Shown in pieces: positions 8,613 to 20,100 of a stretch of 64,000 nucleotides of DNA (positions are counted from its first letter, which is position 1; every line of letters begins with the position of its first letter). The position numbers were made by a program, and so were the translations under genes. A model generated the notes under the pieces. That model saw only the letters and a program-made list of their open reading frames with translations. It was not told the DNA's origin and made no database searches. The DNA lies in assembly GCA_040437565.1 (NCBI GenBank), contig JBDOQK010000006.1, positions 186,001 to 250,000 on the forward strand, in the 5' to 3' direction. The DNA is from Albugo candida (Eukaryota; Oomycota; Peronosporomycetes; Albuginales).

Positions 8613-11512
8613 TTAATGCCTATTGGAACACGCCATGTAGCTTTCTGCCATGAAAATGCGTGAGCAAAATTTACCAAGCACGTCAACCATGTGCTTCAGA
8701 TAATACGGGAGCACTGAGAAACGACGAAAACAGTCGTTCGGTGCCAAAACCCGTACAATATGAGCCGCATAGATAGAGAATTGGGCGTTTATACGCTCAA
8801 AATGTGCAAAGTCATTCAGTAGAAAGAGATCAGTAACTCTACGATCTTCCTCTTGCATGAAATGGTCAAGAATGTTCTGGATCGCTTTCATAACAGCATA
8901 TTTGGGTTTTAAGACGATAGCAAATTGCTATTGTACACTTTGTTTACTCACTTCAATCAGAACTTTGACGTGGCTGAAATTACGGTCAATTCTGATGATA
9001 ATCGATTCGGGAACTTCTGATGCGCAAAGCATCATCTGGTATATTTTCGTCTGTTCATGTATCTGGGTGGCGGGGTTGTGAAACAGTGAAAACCAAGTCG
9101 ACGAGGAATACAACAAAATAGTTGCCTAACGAGATTATTATGAGGAAGTGGATATATAGGCAAATCCCTTTGTATAAATGCATCATTCGTCATTCTGCAA
9201 ATTAGATATTCTCCTTGTGATCACACTAATTCAGCCTTCTCTGATTGATATGTGCGTGACTTCATCAATCGCGGCAACTTTGGCTTGCACATTCTGCCGT
9301 ATTACAACACGAATACCGTACATAACACCGGTCAACTTGCAAAGCGGTTTGCATATCTTCTCATTGCACATATCTCAGAGTTTTGGCAAATAAAGCAATG
9401 CACAACATCATCTTAATCCTGCCAGTCAGTGATTCAAGATGGTGAGTCAAACGAAGCGGACGTCAATATTATAAGTCTATTAGGTGACGCTCGACGCCAA
9501 TGACAAAACGATGCGAAACCATTCAAGAAAGCTACGCGTGCTGCACGATGTGAACTTTCTACCCGTTCTAACGCATCTTCTGTAGCAGAAAAGGTTGAAC
9601 TTAAAGCATCGACGGAATCAACCCATCTATCTGCCGAGCGGAGTCAGGTAAAAGAAGATCCTGAAGAAAAATATTTTGTTTGCGAAGTAGTGTAATTTTT
9701 CGTGAACCATTTCAGGAGACGTTGATGTCTTGATCNNNNNNNNNNNNNNNNNNNNNNNNNNNNNNNNNNNNNNNNNNNNNNNNNNNNNNNNNNNNNNNNN
9801 NNNNNNNNNNNNNNNNNNNNNNNNNNNNNNNNNNNCTTCATCCTCAAGTGGCAATCACGTTCAAAACGACTGGAAATCTGAAGGCAATACGCTGTTTTTG
9901 TACGCATCCAGATAGTCCATAAAGCAACGCCCAATGATCTCATAGTCCGAAAAATAGTGTAAAGACTACTTGTATGTGCCAAGCATGGCAATCCAGCACG
10001 TTTCTCTGAGTTTCTTCTGATCCAAGACTTTTGTCTATATAAACGAGATGATGCTGGAAGCTGTGGTCCGTACTATCGATAGTTTGCCATAGATCTCTAT
10101 ACTGAACCCATTTGTCGTACGCAAAATGGTTTTGTCGAACTTGGGAGTGTTTCCCATTAAACCGGACCAATTGAAAACATTCAAGAACGAGAATCGCCCT
10201 TACATACCGTGCCGTCAAACCAGAGTACTGGGATAGAATTTTTGATAACAAGCCGAAATGCCACGCAATTGATTCAATGCGCTCCAGCAAGCTCTTTTCA
10301 AGATCCTGTTCCTTAGATGACATTTTCCAAAGCAATTTACAGTTTGCTGACTCTGTAACGCTTTTCTTCTTACTTTCTAATACAAAGAGATTGATGATTC
10401 GTTGTCGAAAGTTGCTATAGTTGATTTTAAGATTGCGCTTGATTATATTCCCACCCCAAGTTGTTCTATTCTGATCTTGGGCGGTATCCCAATCAGGTAC
10501 ACTGAGATCAGAGATAGTTAGACTGGCATCTAAAATTGAAGCCAATTCATTCACGTGACCTTCACATATCTGTATATGAATAGCAATTCCGTCGCTTTCG
10601 GTTTGTATTTGACGNNNNNNNNNNNNNNNNNNNNNNNNNNNNNNNNNNNNNNNNNNNNNNNNNNNNNNNNNNNNNNNNNNNNNNNNNNNNNNNNNNNNNN
10701 NNNNNNNNNNNNNNCTTGGGCGGTATCCCAATCAGGTACACTGAGATCAGAGATAGTTAGACTGGCATCTAAAATTGAAGCCAATTCATTCACGTGACCT
10801 TCACATATCTGTATATGAATAGCAATTCCGTCGCTTTCGGTTTGTATTTGACGGTCAATTTTATCGCTGTGTACCGACGCGATCAAACGAAGCATTGTAT
10901 CTCGATCCTTCCAACCAGTTTCAGAATTGGTACGTTGAAGTAGATGACCGATGAGATACTTCAGCATTCCAGCTGTAGCTGCTAATGAGACAGCCATCTC
11001 AATGTCGCATTTTGAAGTCGCTGAATTTGAAGGTAAATTTCGATGTACGAGCATATCTGGTGGCTTGATTTTGTAAAGCAATCGTCAATGCTTCCTATGT
11101 TTTCAAGCATGATTAAGCTGATGAAATGAGAGAGCCCAACTGAAGACGGTAATGTAATCGGTGATCGTAAAATACAGCTCATCATAGCATATGACACAAG
11201 TAGAGATGTGAGTCGATCTTCTGCTGCTTCCTCTTCGTCAGTTATGAGGTTGTCGACATCGGAATTCTGTATCATGGCATCTCTATGCATTCGGGTCAAT
11301 CTCTGCTTCGCATATTTCGCTTCCATCAATAGTGTATAATAATCGTTTATTTGTATAGAGTGAAGTAATTTATCATACTGCTGCGAAATCACACCTGTGC
11401 GCTGCTTGAGCACCAGTCTGACGATTATCGGTAAAAGGGATTTCAGAACTGGTTGTGCATTTTGCTGCTCCATAAATGTATCAGCTTGTGAAGAGTCACT
11501 GGAAGCATCCAT
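8613..11512 (-). CDS. Large unidentified multi-exon helical protein
   Basis: Long coding-looking frames lie in series on the minus strand: 11512-10982 (start MDASSDSSQAD, with VLKSLLPIIVRLVLKQ), then 11081-9940, which is one 300-residue frame once the false duplication at 10615-10853 is collapsed, then segments to 9838, near 9300, 9116-8952 and 8927-8613. The sequence is Leu/Ile-rich and looks all-helical, with stretches such as HFGLLSKILSQYSGLTARYV and NAQFSIYAAHIVRVLA. No signal peptide or catalytic motif is visible, and I do not recognise the family. Two more gaps (9736-9835, 8503-8602) break the model and one join, near 11040-11080, lacks a good splice site. Reading may continue past the last gap to about 8300. 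A scaffold or repeat protein is possible, but this is only composition. Confidence 0.45.
10476..10853. repeat. 139-bp direct duplicate flanking a 100-N gap (assembly artefact)
   Basis: Bases 10476-10614 equal 10715-10853 on either side of the gap 10615-10714. Removing one copy plus the gap (239 bp) brings the upstream and downstream frames of the minus-strand gene into one continuous frame. This argues for an unmerged overlap and against a real tandem repeat. Confidence 0.9.
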
Positions 11513-11906
11513 AAGCGATTTTGACCTTCCGTATCCGATCCAATGGCACTCAATGATCGAGTCAACGATTAGTATCAGATCAGAACGCGTAGTACACAGT
11601 AAGCTTATCGTGGGCGTCGCGCCAACTGATTCGCCTGCTAACCCGCTTATGAAGACTCCTACTAAAGTAGATGCTGATTCTATGTTATTAAAGACGTCAC
11701 GAGAGAAGAGTATGATCTATACTTGATCAATACTTATTGCATAATGATGTGTAAGGAATCGCGTTGTCCAGGCGATTACAAAGCACTGCAAACATCAGAG
11801 ACATATCTCAAAAAATTTGCATCTTTAGAATGATATACATTCGTTGTTTGTGTATTGTGTTGAGACTCGCTATTCCATGTTCCAGCATTCCTATGACTGC
11901 ATTACT
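11513..11906. other. Intergenic, presumed promoter of the unidentified large gene
   Basis: No supported gene is seen. The start codon of the minus-strand gene ends at 11512, and the 3' end of the next minus-strand gene lies at 11907. The homology with the inverted copy near 30.2 kb begins at about 11850. Confidence 0.4.
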
Positions 11907-12466
11907 CTAAACTCGGATCAACTTTTCGAAAAGAGTCAAGAGTTCCGGTTCCATACCATGAGTGATATAATGCTTAGTTGGAGTTCCATTCTGAAGTTCA
12001 AACTGATTCTTTCGGTCAACAACAACGTATCCAGACTGATAATGTAGCCAGTCCTTCAGTTCCTCTCCTTGTGATAGAAGGATTCTTGTAGAATGCCCTT
12101 AGTATTGTCTCCTTCTGCTACTAGGGTTGATTGAGGTCAGCCACCATTGCACTCATTTCCCGAAAATGTGATCACCTGAAATACGGGACAGCTATGAGCC
12201 TTCTTAAAGCGTGAGTGATTCCCATGACATGGATGGTTGCTAGGCCTTGTCTTGAAACATTTCGATTTGGTCCTTCCATCCCTCGGAAAGCTTGCAACAT
12301 AAGTCAGGCTTGTTGTAGGATGATATTTTTTAACACAACGCTTGCCTGTGACTGAGAATTTTCGAAGCTCTTTGATGACGAGAGGCGGTTCCTGATCACT
12401 CACTTCCAATAGCACAAAACTCGTCCTGATAAAAAAGACGATCAGGTTGGTGTTGAGATCGTCCAA
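11907..12466 (-). CDS. Small two-exon gene of unknown function, duplicated at 29.5-30.2 kb
   Basis: Exon 1 (12466 to about 12177) starts MDDLNTNLIVFFIRT and is Cys- and basic-rich towards its end (CFKTRPSNHPCHGNH). A GT-AG intron then joins DWLHYQSGYVVVDRKNQ and a C-terminus ending LFEKLIRV, stop at 11907-11909. The strongest evidence for coding is the inverted copy at 30 kb, whose last 45 or so residues are almost unchanged while the surrounding DNA has diverged. I do not recognise the family. The N-terminal hydrophobic stretch (LIVFFIRTSFVLL) could be a signal or membrane segment. The intron position is a guess from the splice-site sequence. Confidence 0.4.
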
Positions 12467-13968
12467 AATACATTTACTACCATAAGTGTAGCCTTATACC
12501 GATCAGCCAGGCAGAATACTATCGCCACGTAAGAGCACCAAGCAGTACTCGAAGCTGGCTTGCAACCTCGTGACGGGCGAACTAGCTACCCTACACAGCT
12601 AATACTTGGCTTGTATTCGGTCTGATGCCGGGTGCTCCCGAGTCATTCATACATACAGGCGATTACGATCCAGAGAATAAATTCACAAAAAACAAGACGC
12701 ATACGAATTTCTGATGACCTCATTTTCTGCATAAAGCTGTGACTCGAATATGAGTGATATACTGCTATAGAAACAGACTACACCTATTAGTTGTGTGCAT
12801 CTATTACTTATGGAGATCTAACCAAAACAAGCGCAGTACGGGGAAGATCATCGACGCTATAGACAGTCTTCACTACAGTATCGAATCAGGCGGACGTGTC
12901 AAGTGTCCGCCTCATCGAAACAAATGCGCTTGTTTTCTTTGCTCTTAATCAAGTCTATAGCGAGCCGATCAGACTCGGATCCCCAAGAATCTCCTGCTTT
13001 TCGACTGTTCGATATAATTCGCTAGCAAAACTCCCAAATCGATTCGTTGATGATGTAACAAAAGTATCTGCTGGCTCGAGGCCGAGCAATTGTGATCTTT
13101 CGTACAAAGATATCAAAAACGATAAAAATGTCATATAATGAATGGTTAACTTGCAAGACTTCTCCCTCAGAAAGAAGCGACAACGATTACTTTCTTATTT
13201 CAAGAAGCATCCAGACGTCTAGGTTTTGTTGCAAAAAACTCTCATCGAGACCCGATATGGGACTAGGTGACGCGTAAACAGAATACTCTTGCAGAGAACA
13301 AGTTCTGCAGTCAGGTGATTCAATTGCAGCTGCAAAAGTCAGGGTCTTTTGGCCAATTTCATATACTGATCAGACACATGCGAGAGAAGAACTAGAAAAT
13401 ACACATGACCACCAGTAAGGGAAGCTTTCAAGGTTATGGAATGGTAGGAATATGTAGGCGCTTCATAGGTGAGAACTGAGCCTATTTGTGGCAAGTGTCC
13501 CACAACATGAGCATATGCGTATTTGTATTCTTGTCTACTTTACAATCTGACCATTGTGTACAGTACACTTGAAATCGTACGGCTCTATGGTCGTTGTAGT
13601 CTACATGTATCAATCAACCATATGGTACATGGTTTCATGTGAGATATTTACAAGAGCTATTTTACTATTTATTAACTTGTGGCAAACTAAGCTACATATC
13701 TTCAGTCTTGTGACTTGCGATTTTACAAGCTGGATAGTCTGCATCTACTAAGTATTCACAAGGAGTAGCTTGAGCACTCAAACGTTGGTGGTTGACTGCC
13801 CGCTTCGTGATTTTCTATTTTGACGATGATTCTTATATTCTTTGCAACCGAATGCGATATTGATGATCCACTATGAGTATTTTAGCATCAAGACGAACTC
13901 CTTCTCTGGATGCCATCGCATGCATTTGCTAGACCTTTGCCCTTGTCTGACTTTTCCCAATATTGATC
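12467..13968. other. Gene-free stretch inside the segmental duplication
   Basis: No supported coding region. Much of it has a diverged inverted counterpart at about 28.1-29.5 kb. A short hairpin-forming repeat lies at about 12889-12914 (AGGCGGAC and its complement GTCCGCCT, spacer about 8 bases). Short open frames here show no protein-like conservation between copies. Confidence 0.5.
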
Positions 13969-15570
13969 TTAATCAAAATTTCCTACATTTTCTTCGAACA
14001 TGAGATCGCTCTCATTTTTCTCCTCAAGTCTTTTCTCCAGTTGATTACACCTCTCTTGGAGGATTTGTTTTTCAGCGCATAAAAGTGCGTATACTTCGTC
14101 AGGCAATTCATTTTGACGTGATAGCTGCAGCATTCGGACAGTTGTATCACTGGAAAGATTCGATTGTGCATTCTGCTTGATTTCGTAATGCTCTCTAAGC
14201 TTTTCATTTTCTTCACGTAATTTTTGTGCAATGTTCTCTAGTATGCCTACTTTTTTTGTTAGCTCTAGAGCTTCGGCCTCTCGCTCCACAAGTCGAAGTA
14301 ATTCTGATGATCTTACTTGTTCATAATTAGCATCATGTTCTGATACAGAGGCAGCAGGTGCAATGGTCGTTTCATGAAGGTCCTCGGCTCCCAACACATG
14401 TAGCATATCGTGATGTCTGATTTTCTCTAATTGTAACTCTTGGATTTGTTGTTTTTGAAGTACCACTTGTGCATCCAAGCTTTCCACCAAGCCTGTCAAA
14501 GAATTAACCTGCTCAATGTACTCAGATCTTTCTATCATCCATACTTTTGTAACTTCTTCGGAAGCATTGTTGGCGGCGTTCACTTCTCTCATTATGCTTC
14601 GGTGCTCTTTTCTCTGAATCGAATCAAGGAGATGCCGTTTCTCCTCCCTCCATACTTGGAGACGACTTGCCAAGCATTCCTCTGATTTCAATTCGCGTTC
14701 TTTCGCAGCTTGTAGTTCTTTTTGCGCATGAAAGTACTTGGATTGCCATGGTATTGTAGTTGTCGTGTCACCCTACAGCAAGAGATATAAGAATGATCCA
14801 GTTATGTATTTCTTCTCATACTTCTGAGCTCTTGAGATGAGCACGAAGGCTTAGAAGAAGGGTCGTCAAGGACTTGATCGTATTGTTAAGATTTTCTATT
14901 CGCGAGGCCGCGTGGATGCATTTTTGTCCCAAAACTTTCATGTTCGTTTCATTCTCTACCTCTTTTTCCTCCAACTGCCGAATCCTCAGTAACAGCTTTT
15001 TATTGCTTCCCAGGAGATCTGAACATCTTCTTTCAGAAAATGAAATCTATGGCATAAAAAGAGTTCAACCCGCTAGCTTTCATTTGCGACTAATAACAAC
15101 AAGAGACCTACACGTTGATATAAAGGACGAGTGTCCTCAAGATTGACTGTTGTGCTGGAAGAAGAAACATCAAATTGTAATGTGTTACTCTCTTTCTCGT
15201 CGACAAGTTCGTTAGCCTTATAGCTTTCATTGTCCTGTTCAGAATAACTGGATGTTTTGCCACGAGTAAAACTATCGAGTACATTCTCTTTTTTTGTGTC
15301 AGATCCAAGAGATTTTGACGCATCAGTTCTCTGCTGCAAAGTGGCCAGAAAATTTGTTTTTTTCTCGATTTGCATATTGCTCCTTCGTCGTGGAATCGTC
15401 ATATCCTCTAGTGAATAATCAGAGAGAGAAAAGTTACGAATTTTCTTATCCATCTTCGTGTCAGATTTTTCTGTCGACGGAACATTAAAGGAAACTACTC
15501 GTTTCGAAATGTCATCAGCACCAGCTTTGTCGATGCCAGTTTTTTTAGATTCAGTCTCGTATCTGAACAT
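13969..15570 (-). CDS. Coiled-coil protein of unknown function
   Basis: Three exons join in frame: 15570-15112, 15046-14822 and 14772-13969, giving 495 residues. The first 150 residues are Ser/Lys/Asp-rich and disordered-looking, with basic patches (IPRRRSNMQIEKK). From about residue 165 to the end the sequence is a long heptad-rich coiled coil, for example LLRIRQLEEKEVENE, VLQKQQIQELQLEKIRH and KLREENEKLREHYE. No catalytic motif or membrane segment is present. Such proteins are often cytoskeletal or centrosomal scaffolds, but nothing specific supports that here. A decayed copy of exon 1 and its 5' region lies inverted at 27.57-28.06 kb; comparison shows that this copy is the intact one. Confidence 0.7.
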
Positions 15571-17134
15571 ATAATCCTGATTGCTGACGATTGTTTGTAT
15601 TCTATGTGGAGAGGCATATAAAGACTTTTCGATATGTCAAGGATATTATTTGCTTTGCTGCAGGTTAACAATAGAATCAAAGAAATTCAACACATGTAAT
15701 TTGCTAAACTCCATTACTAGTAAGTAATTTGATTTTGAATATAGCTCTATTCTTGAACTCCTTTTTTCGCACAAATGTGAGGAATGTGTAAAGTCACCAC
15801 CAAAGTCAAGCGCGTAATAACACTTCTGATGGCTCTACAAACTACGTTGAGTTGTATGTCTTACTTGATCGTACCGCAATCGATATAAATGAGTCCTTTA
15901 ATTGCAGTAAATGCTTAGCATCTACCACCTGCCGAGACTACTCTACAAGTCTTTTCACCTTCTCCAATTTATTGTGGAACGAAATAAGCATTGCTTGACT
16001 TTCCTCTTTCTCCTCCGTTATCTGCATTACCGGAAGCAGTGCTGCTATCTTCCAATAATCAGTGAAGCGGACTACTCAAGCGTTGCAACTGTTGTCTCCA
16101 GCAAAGAAGGTCCTGCAAGCTATCAATCACTGTATGAAGAAGCAGCTTTGTCAAGTAAGTGACGATCCACTCTATACCGATAACTCGACCAATTTATTCA
16201 TACAAGGCTTATATAGTGAAATGCTGTTTCGGCAGATACTTACAATGCGGAGACTTGGGATAATGCAAATACCGCAGCTTAGGGACTGATAACGGATGGC
16301 GTGGTTACTTGATCTCAGTAATTGATGTTCCCATGGAGTTGCTTTTGTAGTGCCTGAGTCATGCATATGCATGACCAAAGCCATTCCAAATTTTGCAACC
16401 TATTCATTTGCGTCATCAGCATTCTTTACGCCTCCAACAGCGCTTTCTCTTCCTTCTGGCACTATGATCTCTCTCCTTAGTCGTTTGATCCTATTTTTTG
16501 GCGTCGTATTTTCTTCTCTCCGCTGCAGGAGAATACCTATAGCTTATAGGAGCGGCGATCACACTTCGATTGAGCCAATATCACGAAGCTTTTAGGTCGT
16601 TATTGCTGGCACCTTCATTCGTGCCCATGCAAAGTATGACCCTATTGGACCGTCTCTAAACGCTGTAACAGCACGTGCATCCCCATCAATAAAAGTAGGA
16701 TAGGGATAAGTCACGGGAGGTGAGCTATCTCGGCCTCCCAGCCTCAGTCAACGCATACGATAGCGACGACGAATTTGGTTCCTACATAAAATGTCAAGAT
16801 ACCACACACAGCCTTCATCGTGTGTAAGCGTGATTGTGACTGTGTTGTAAGGCTTCATTGAATCGCGTGAAATGCACGTAGCCAGAGTTACAAAAATTGA
16901 CGAGACTTGGTGTGTGCTTGAAATTGTGCTATTCTCATCCTCGTAAAGTCGAGGATTAGCATAAGATCCTCGTATCCGCAGTCGTGATCAGTTATTAAAA
17001 AATGGCAAAAATATTATCATGTGATAAATCATGAGATCCCAAACACTTATCTGCGCAGCTTGAGACTACTTTCAACAGTGGCTTATCAACAGACGATCAT
17101 CGAGTTGATAGATTTGAGCGCGATCATGCATTAT
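15571..17134. other. Gene-poor stretch with a possible gene remnant near 16.3-16.6 kb
   Basis: On the minus strand at about 16330-16540 a coding-looking frame (VPEGRESAVGGVKNADDANE) is interrupted by one TAG and then continues (FGMALVMHMHDSGTT). It could be a decayed exon or two exons, and I cannot name it. A perfect 18-bp palindrome lies at 16358-16375. About 15571-15950 is shared with the inverted copy at 27.1-27.56 kb. Nothing recognised in 16600-17134. Confidence 0.4.
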
Positions 17135-20100
17135 TCAGTGGCACATATAGCTTTCAGCTGCAATGACATGCTCAACATGCGATTTTGCTGACCAACTACG
17201 AACATAAGCTGCAAACACAATCAGCTGTCGTATGAACCATAACAATATTACGACTGAATTGATTGTAATAAATGCATCGCCAATGCCGTATCGAGTAGAT
17301 GTGCTCATGTTCGTTGTGCTCAAAAACGCAAAAGCAAGACTGTGATTTATAATCATCAAAGTTTCCAAAATATAAATAGCTTTGACCATAAGCGCATCGG
17401 CGTATGGATTAAAGGAGAAAACTGCTATAAAATATGACAACCGCAACAACATGACTGCCACCATTTGACCGGGGTCGTTGTCGAAAAATCCGACACAGAT
17501 TCCCAATGTTATCTGAAATACACCAATGATGATAAAAAACATCCGACTACGATATGTCAATTCACTGTACAGACTTCCCCATAATGCCAACATATTATCC
17601 TCGCGAAGGTCGGTCTCAGTAGCATGCATAATGACATAGCCGGATATAATCAATCCTCCAATACATACAACTAGCACGAGTGCTATTGCCACAAATAGAG
17701 CAGGATAGATTTCTCCTGCTATGTATTCCATCGACATTTCAAAAGAAGCGTACATGCTGATCGGAAAAAGCGAACAATACCAAAACAAGATGCACAAGCC
17801 AGCCGTACGAATGGATATTCTTCGATAGGGGGAATTGGACGTTTGCATGAACTTGGCTTCTTTGTCAGAATGGTATTTGGCGCACAGATTGAAAAGGCAG
17901 AATGCCACGAGTAGTGTCGCAAAGACAATCGAGAAGCCAATCAGAGCCTCGTAGAGAATTTTGTCTTCATGTATTGCTAAACGATCCCCGAATGAGACGA
18001 TGCCACCCAATATCAGCTGTTGCAAGCGTCGAGTAATATGGCCTCTATTCAGGCCCAAGTCTGATTGGATTAAGAGCCCAGTCCAAGCAAAAGAGTCGGT
18101 GTATTCCCATACAAAGTAAGGTGTTTTCAAGAGTAGGAGCTGAGACACCGAGCTCATTTGTTGAAGATATCCAATATAGTAGATCAATTCCCACGAGTTC
18201 GGTGCCCAAAAGGCATTCTGCCAGCACAAAGAGCGATCCGTTAAAACAAAATGGAAAAATAACAAGAATGCAACCGTTATACCAGCGAAGGTAGAGGCTG
18301 CATACTTGATAACCTTTTGGATCATTCGTTCGCTCTGCGACAGCTCGCTCGGTAGTCCGTCATCAGTGGGAAATCGATTGCGTCCCCCAATTACAATGAC
18401 CTCTGGATTTATACCTTCCGTCTGAGCTTTTTTTATAAGTGGTGTACCACGCACATACATACGCAAAGAGGGTGAACTTGATTCTTGTGCTGGTGCGCTC
18501 ACTGTCGTCTTGATGTCTAGAACCGTGACCTCAGCTTTGTCTCTTGTTTTAACGCGGTTCGGCAATGACTCCGTTACTAGCGGATTGTCCGCTTTGCTTG
18601 CATTATACAAAATCACATCACGCTGATTTGCACTCTGAATCGCTGGTGGTTTCCTCAGCCTCAGATTGAGATGTGCTGAGCTCGACGTACTGGACTCAAT
18701 CGCAACCTTGGGCATTATTCCAGTTGTATTATTTTGACTCCTTGCCTCATGTGGAGGCTGGGTGGTTTCGTCATCGCCATACGAGTCTTGTGTATCGACG
18801 ATCAGACGTGAGTTGCTCGGAAGCTCTTCAACGCTTGGCGTAGGTTTTGAGTTCAGAATCTCTGGCAGACCAGACTCTGTTTCCAAGCTGTTCAAAGGTT
18901 GGATTTTGCCACTTTCCCTAGTCAGTGTGTTTGCTTCCATATCAATGAGTGTGGATGATGGGTTCGATACGTTCAAAATAATATTTTCTGATACCGTATT
19001 ATCAGCTGCATCCCGAAAGGGAGAGATCACCGCAGTTTTAGCTGTTGATGCATTATCCAATGTTGGATTTGGAGCTAGATTGACTGGATTCGAGCCAAGT
19101 TTTCCATCTAGTACTATGTTGCCGAGGATCAAATTGTCCGCATCTACCGAAGCGTCCCTCTCATCAAAGCCTTCTGAATGGTTACCGTTATTCGTGTTTG
19201 GCAGAGGAGATCGTGTTGCGGGCCAATCTGGATTCTGAAGATTTGATCCATCTGACCCTATTGATAACAAACTCGGCTTTTGAATTTGCGGTTCGGTCGG
19301 ATTTCTTGCTTTGCTTTCGAAAGGGTGCGCTGCCGTTTCCACGGGTTCTGGTCCAGAGATTAAATCTTCAATTAAATTGCCCGTTCCTTTTATTGCGCGC
19401 TGATTTTGGTCGTTATGGTCAGTAATCACAGGTAACTCTTTCTCACGCGGAAGTACCTCTGCCACATAAGAAATTGAAACTGCTGGTGTAGTTGACACGC
19501 TGGATGATATTGGGGAAGGAAGCAAAGGTATGGGCGGCGTCGGTGAAGTAATGATACCAGATAGGATGGACCTTCTTTCATTACTAGAGCCAGCATCTAC
19601 TTCCTGAGATTCGATGTTCTTGTCTATCGAATTCGAACTTGACTTTGTCGGTGATATTGACGTTTCAAGTGGGATTGTAGGAGTCTGCTCGTGTATCCCA
19701 TAATACAGGCCTTGAATGGGATTGGCACGTGGCGGCGAAGACGAAGTTGATTTTATCGTTGACTGAGGAGGTTTACCGAGCGATGGTATTGCATCAGGCA
19801 CATCTAAGAGTGATTTCGTCGGATCAGATGACAAAGCGGATATGTACGAAGATACTGACTGCTCAGTAGGTGAATTGATGACTGGAGCTATACTGGTACC
19901 CAACAATTTTTTTGTCGTTTGCGCGGGACTCGACGTGAGTTCATTTATAGAATTAGGTTCTGTGGCTGTATTTATTGTATGACTTTGCTCTGTATTTTCT
20001 GTTCTTCCTGAATATTTCTGGCTTGCATTGCTAAATGATGACTCGGAATGTGTCTCTATCGGCGTGTTACTCAGATATGTTTTGAGCGGTGTGATGCTAG

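Larger units (their letters stand above)
11850..16000 (+). repeat. Inverted segmental duplication, better-preserved copy
   Basis: Reading this segment against the reverse complement of about 27050-30210 gives long runs of similar sequence in the same order. The matches cover the small gene at 11907-12466, the intergenic DNA around 12480-13080 and 13550-13760, the first exon of the coiled-coil gene and its upstream DNA to about 15950. The other copy lacks the part equivalent to roughly 13.8-15.05 kb. The identity is clearly partial, so the event is old. Boundaries are approximate. Confidence 0.75.

Noticed and set aside
12137-12466. CHGN sequence as a CHxC-type effector motif
   Set aside because: The motif does not match CHxC, it is far from the N-terminus and no clear signal peptide precedes it.
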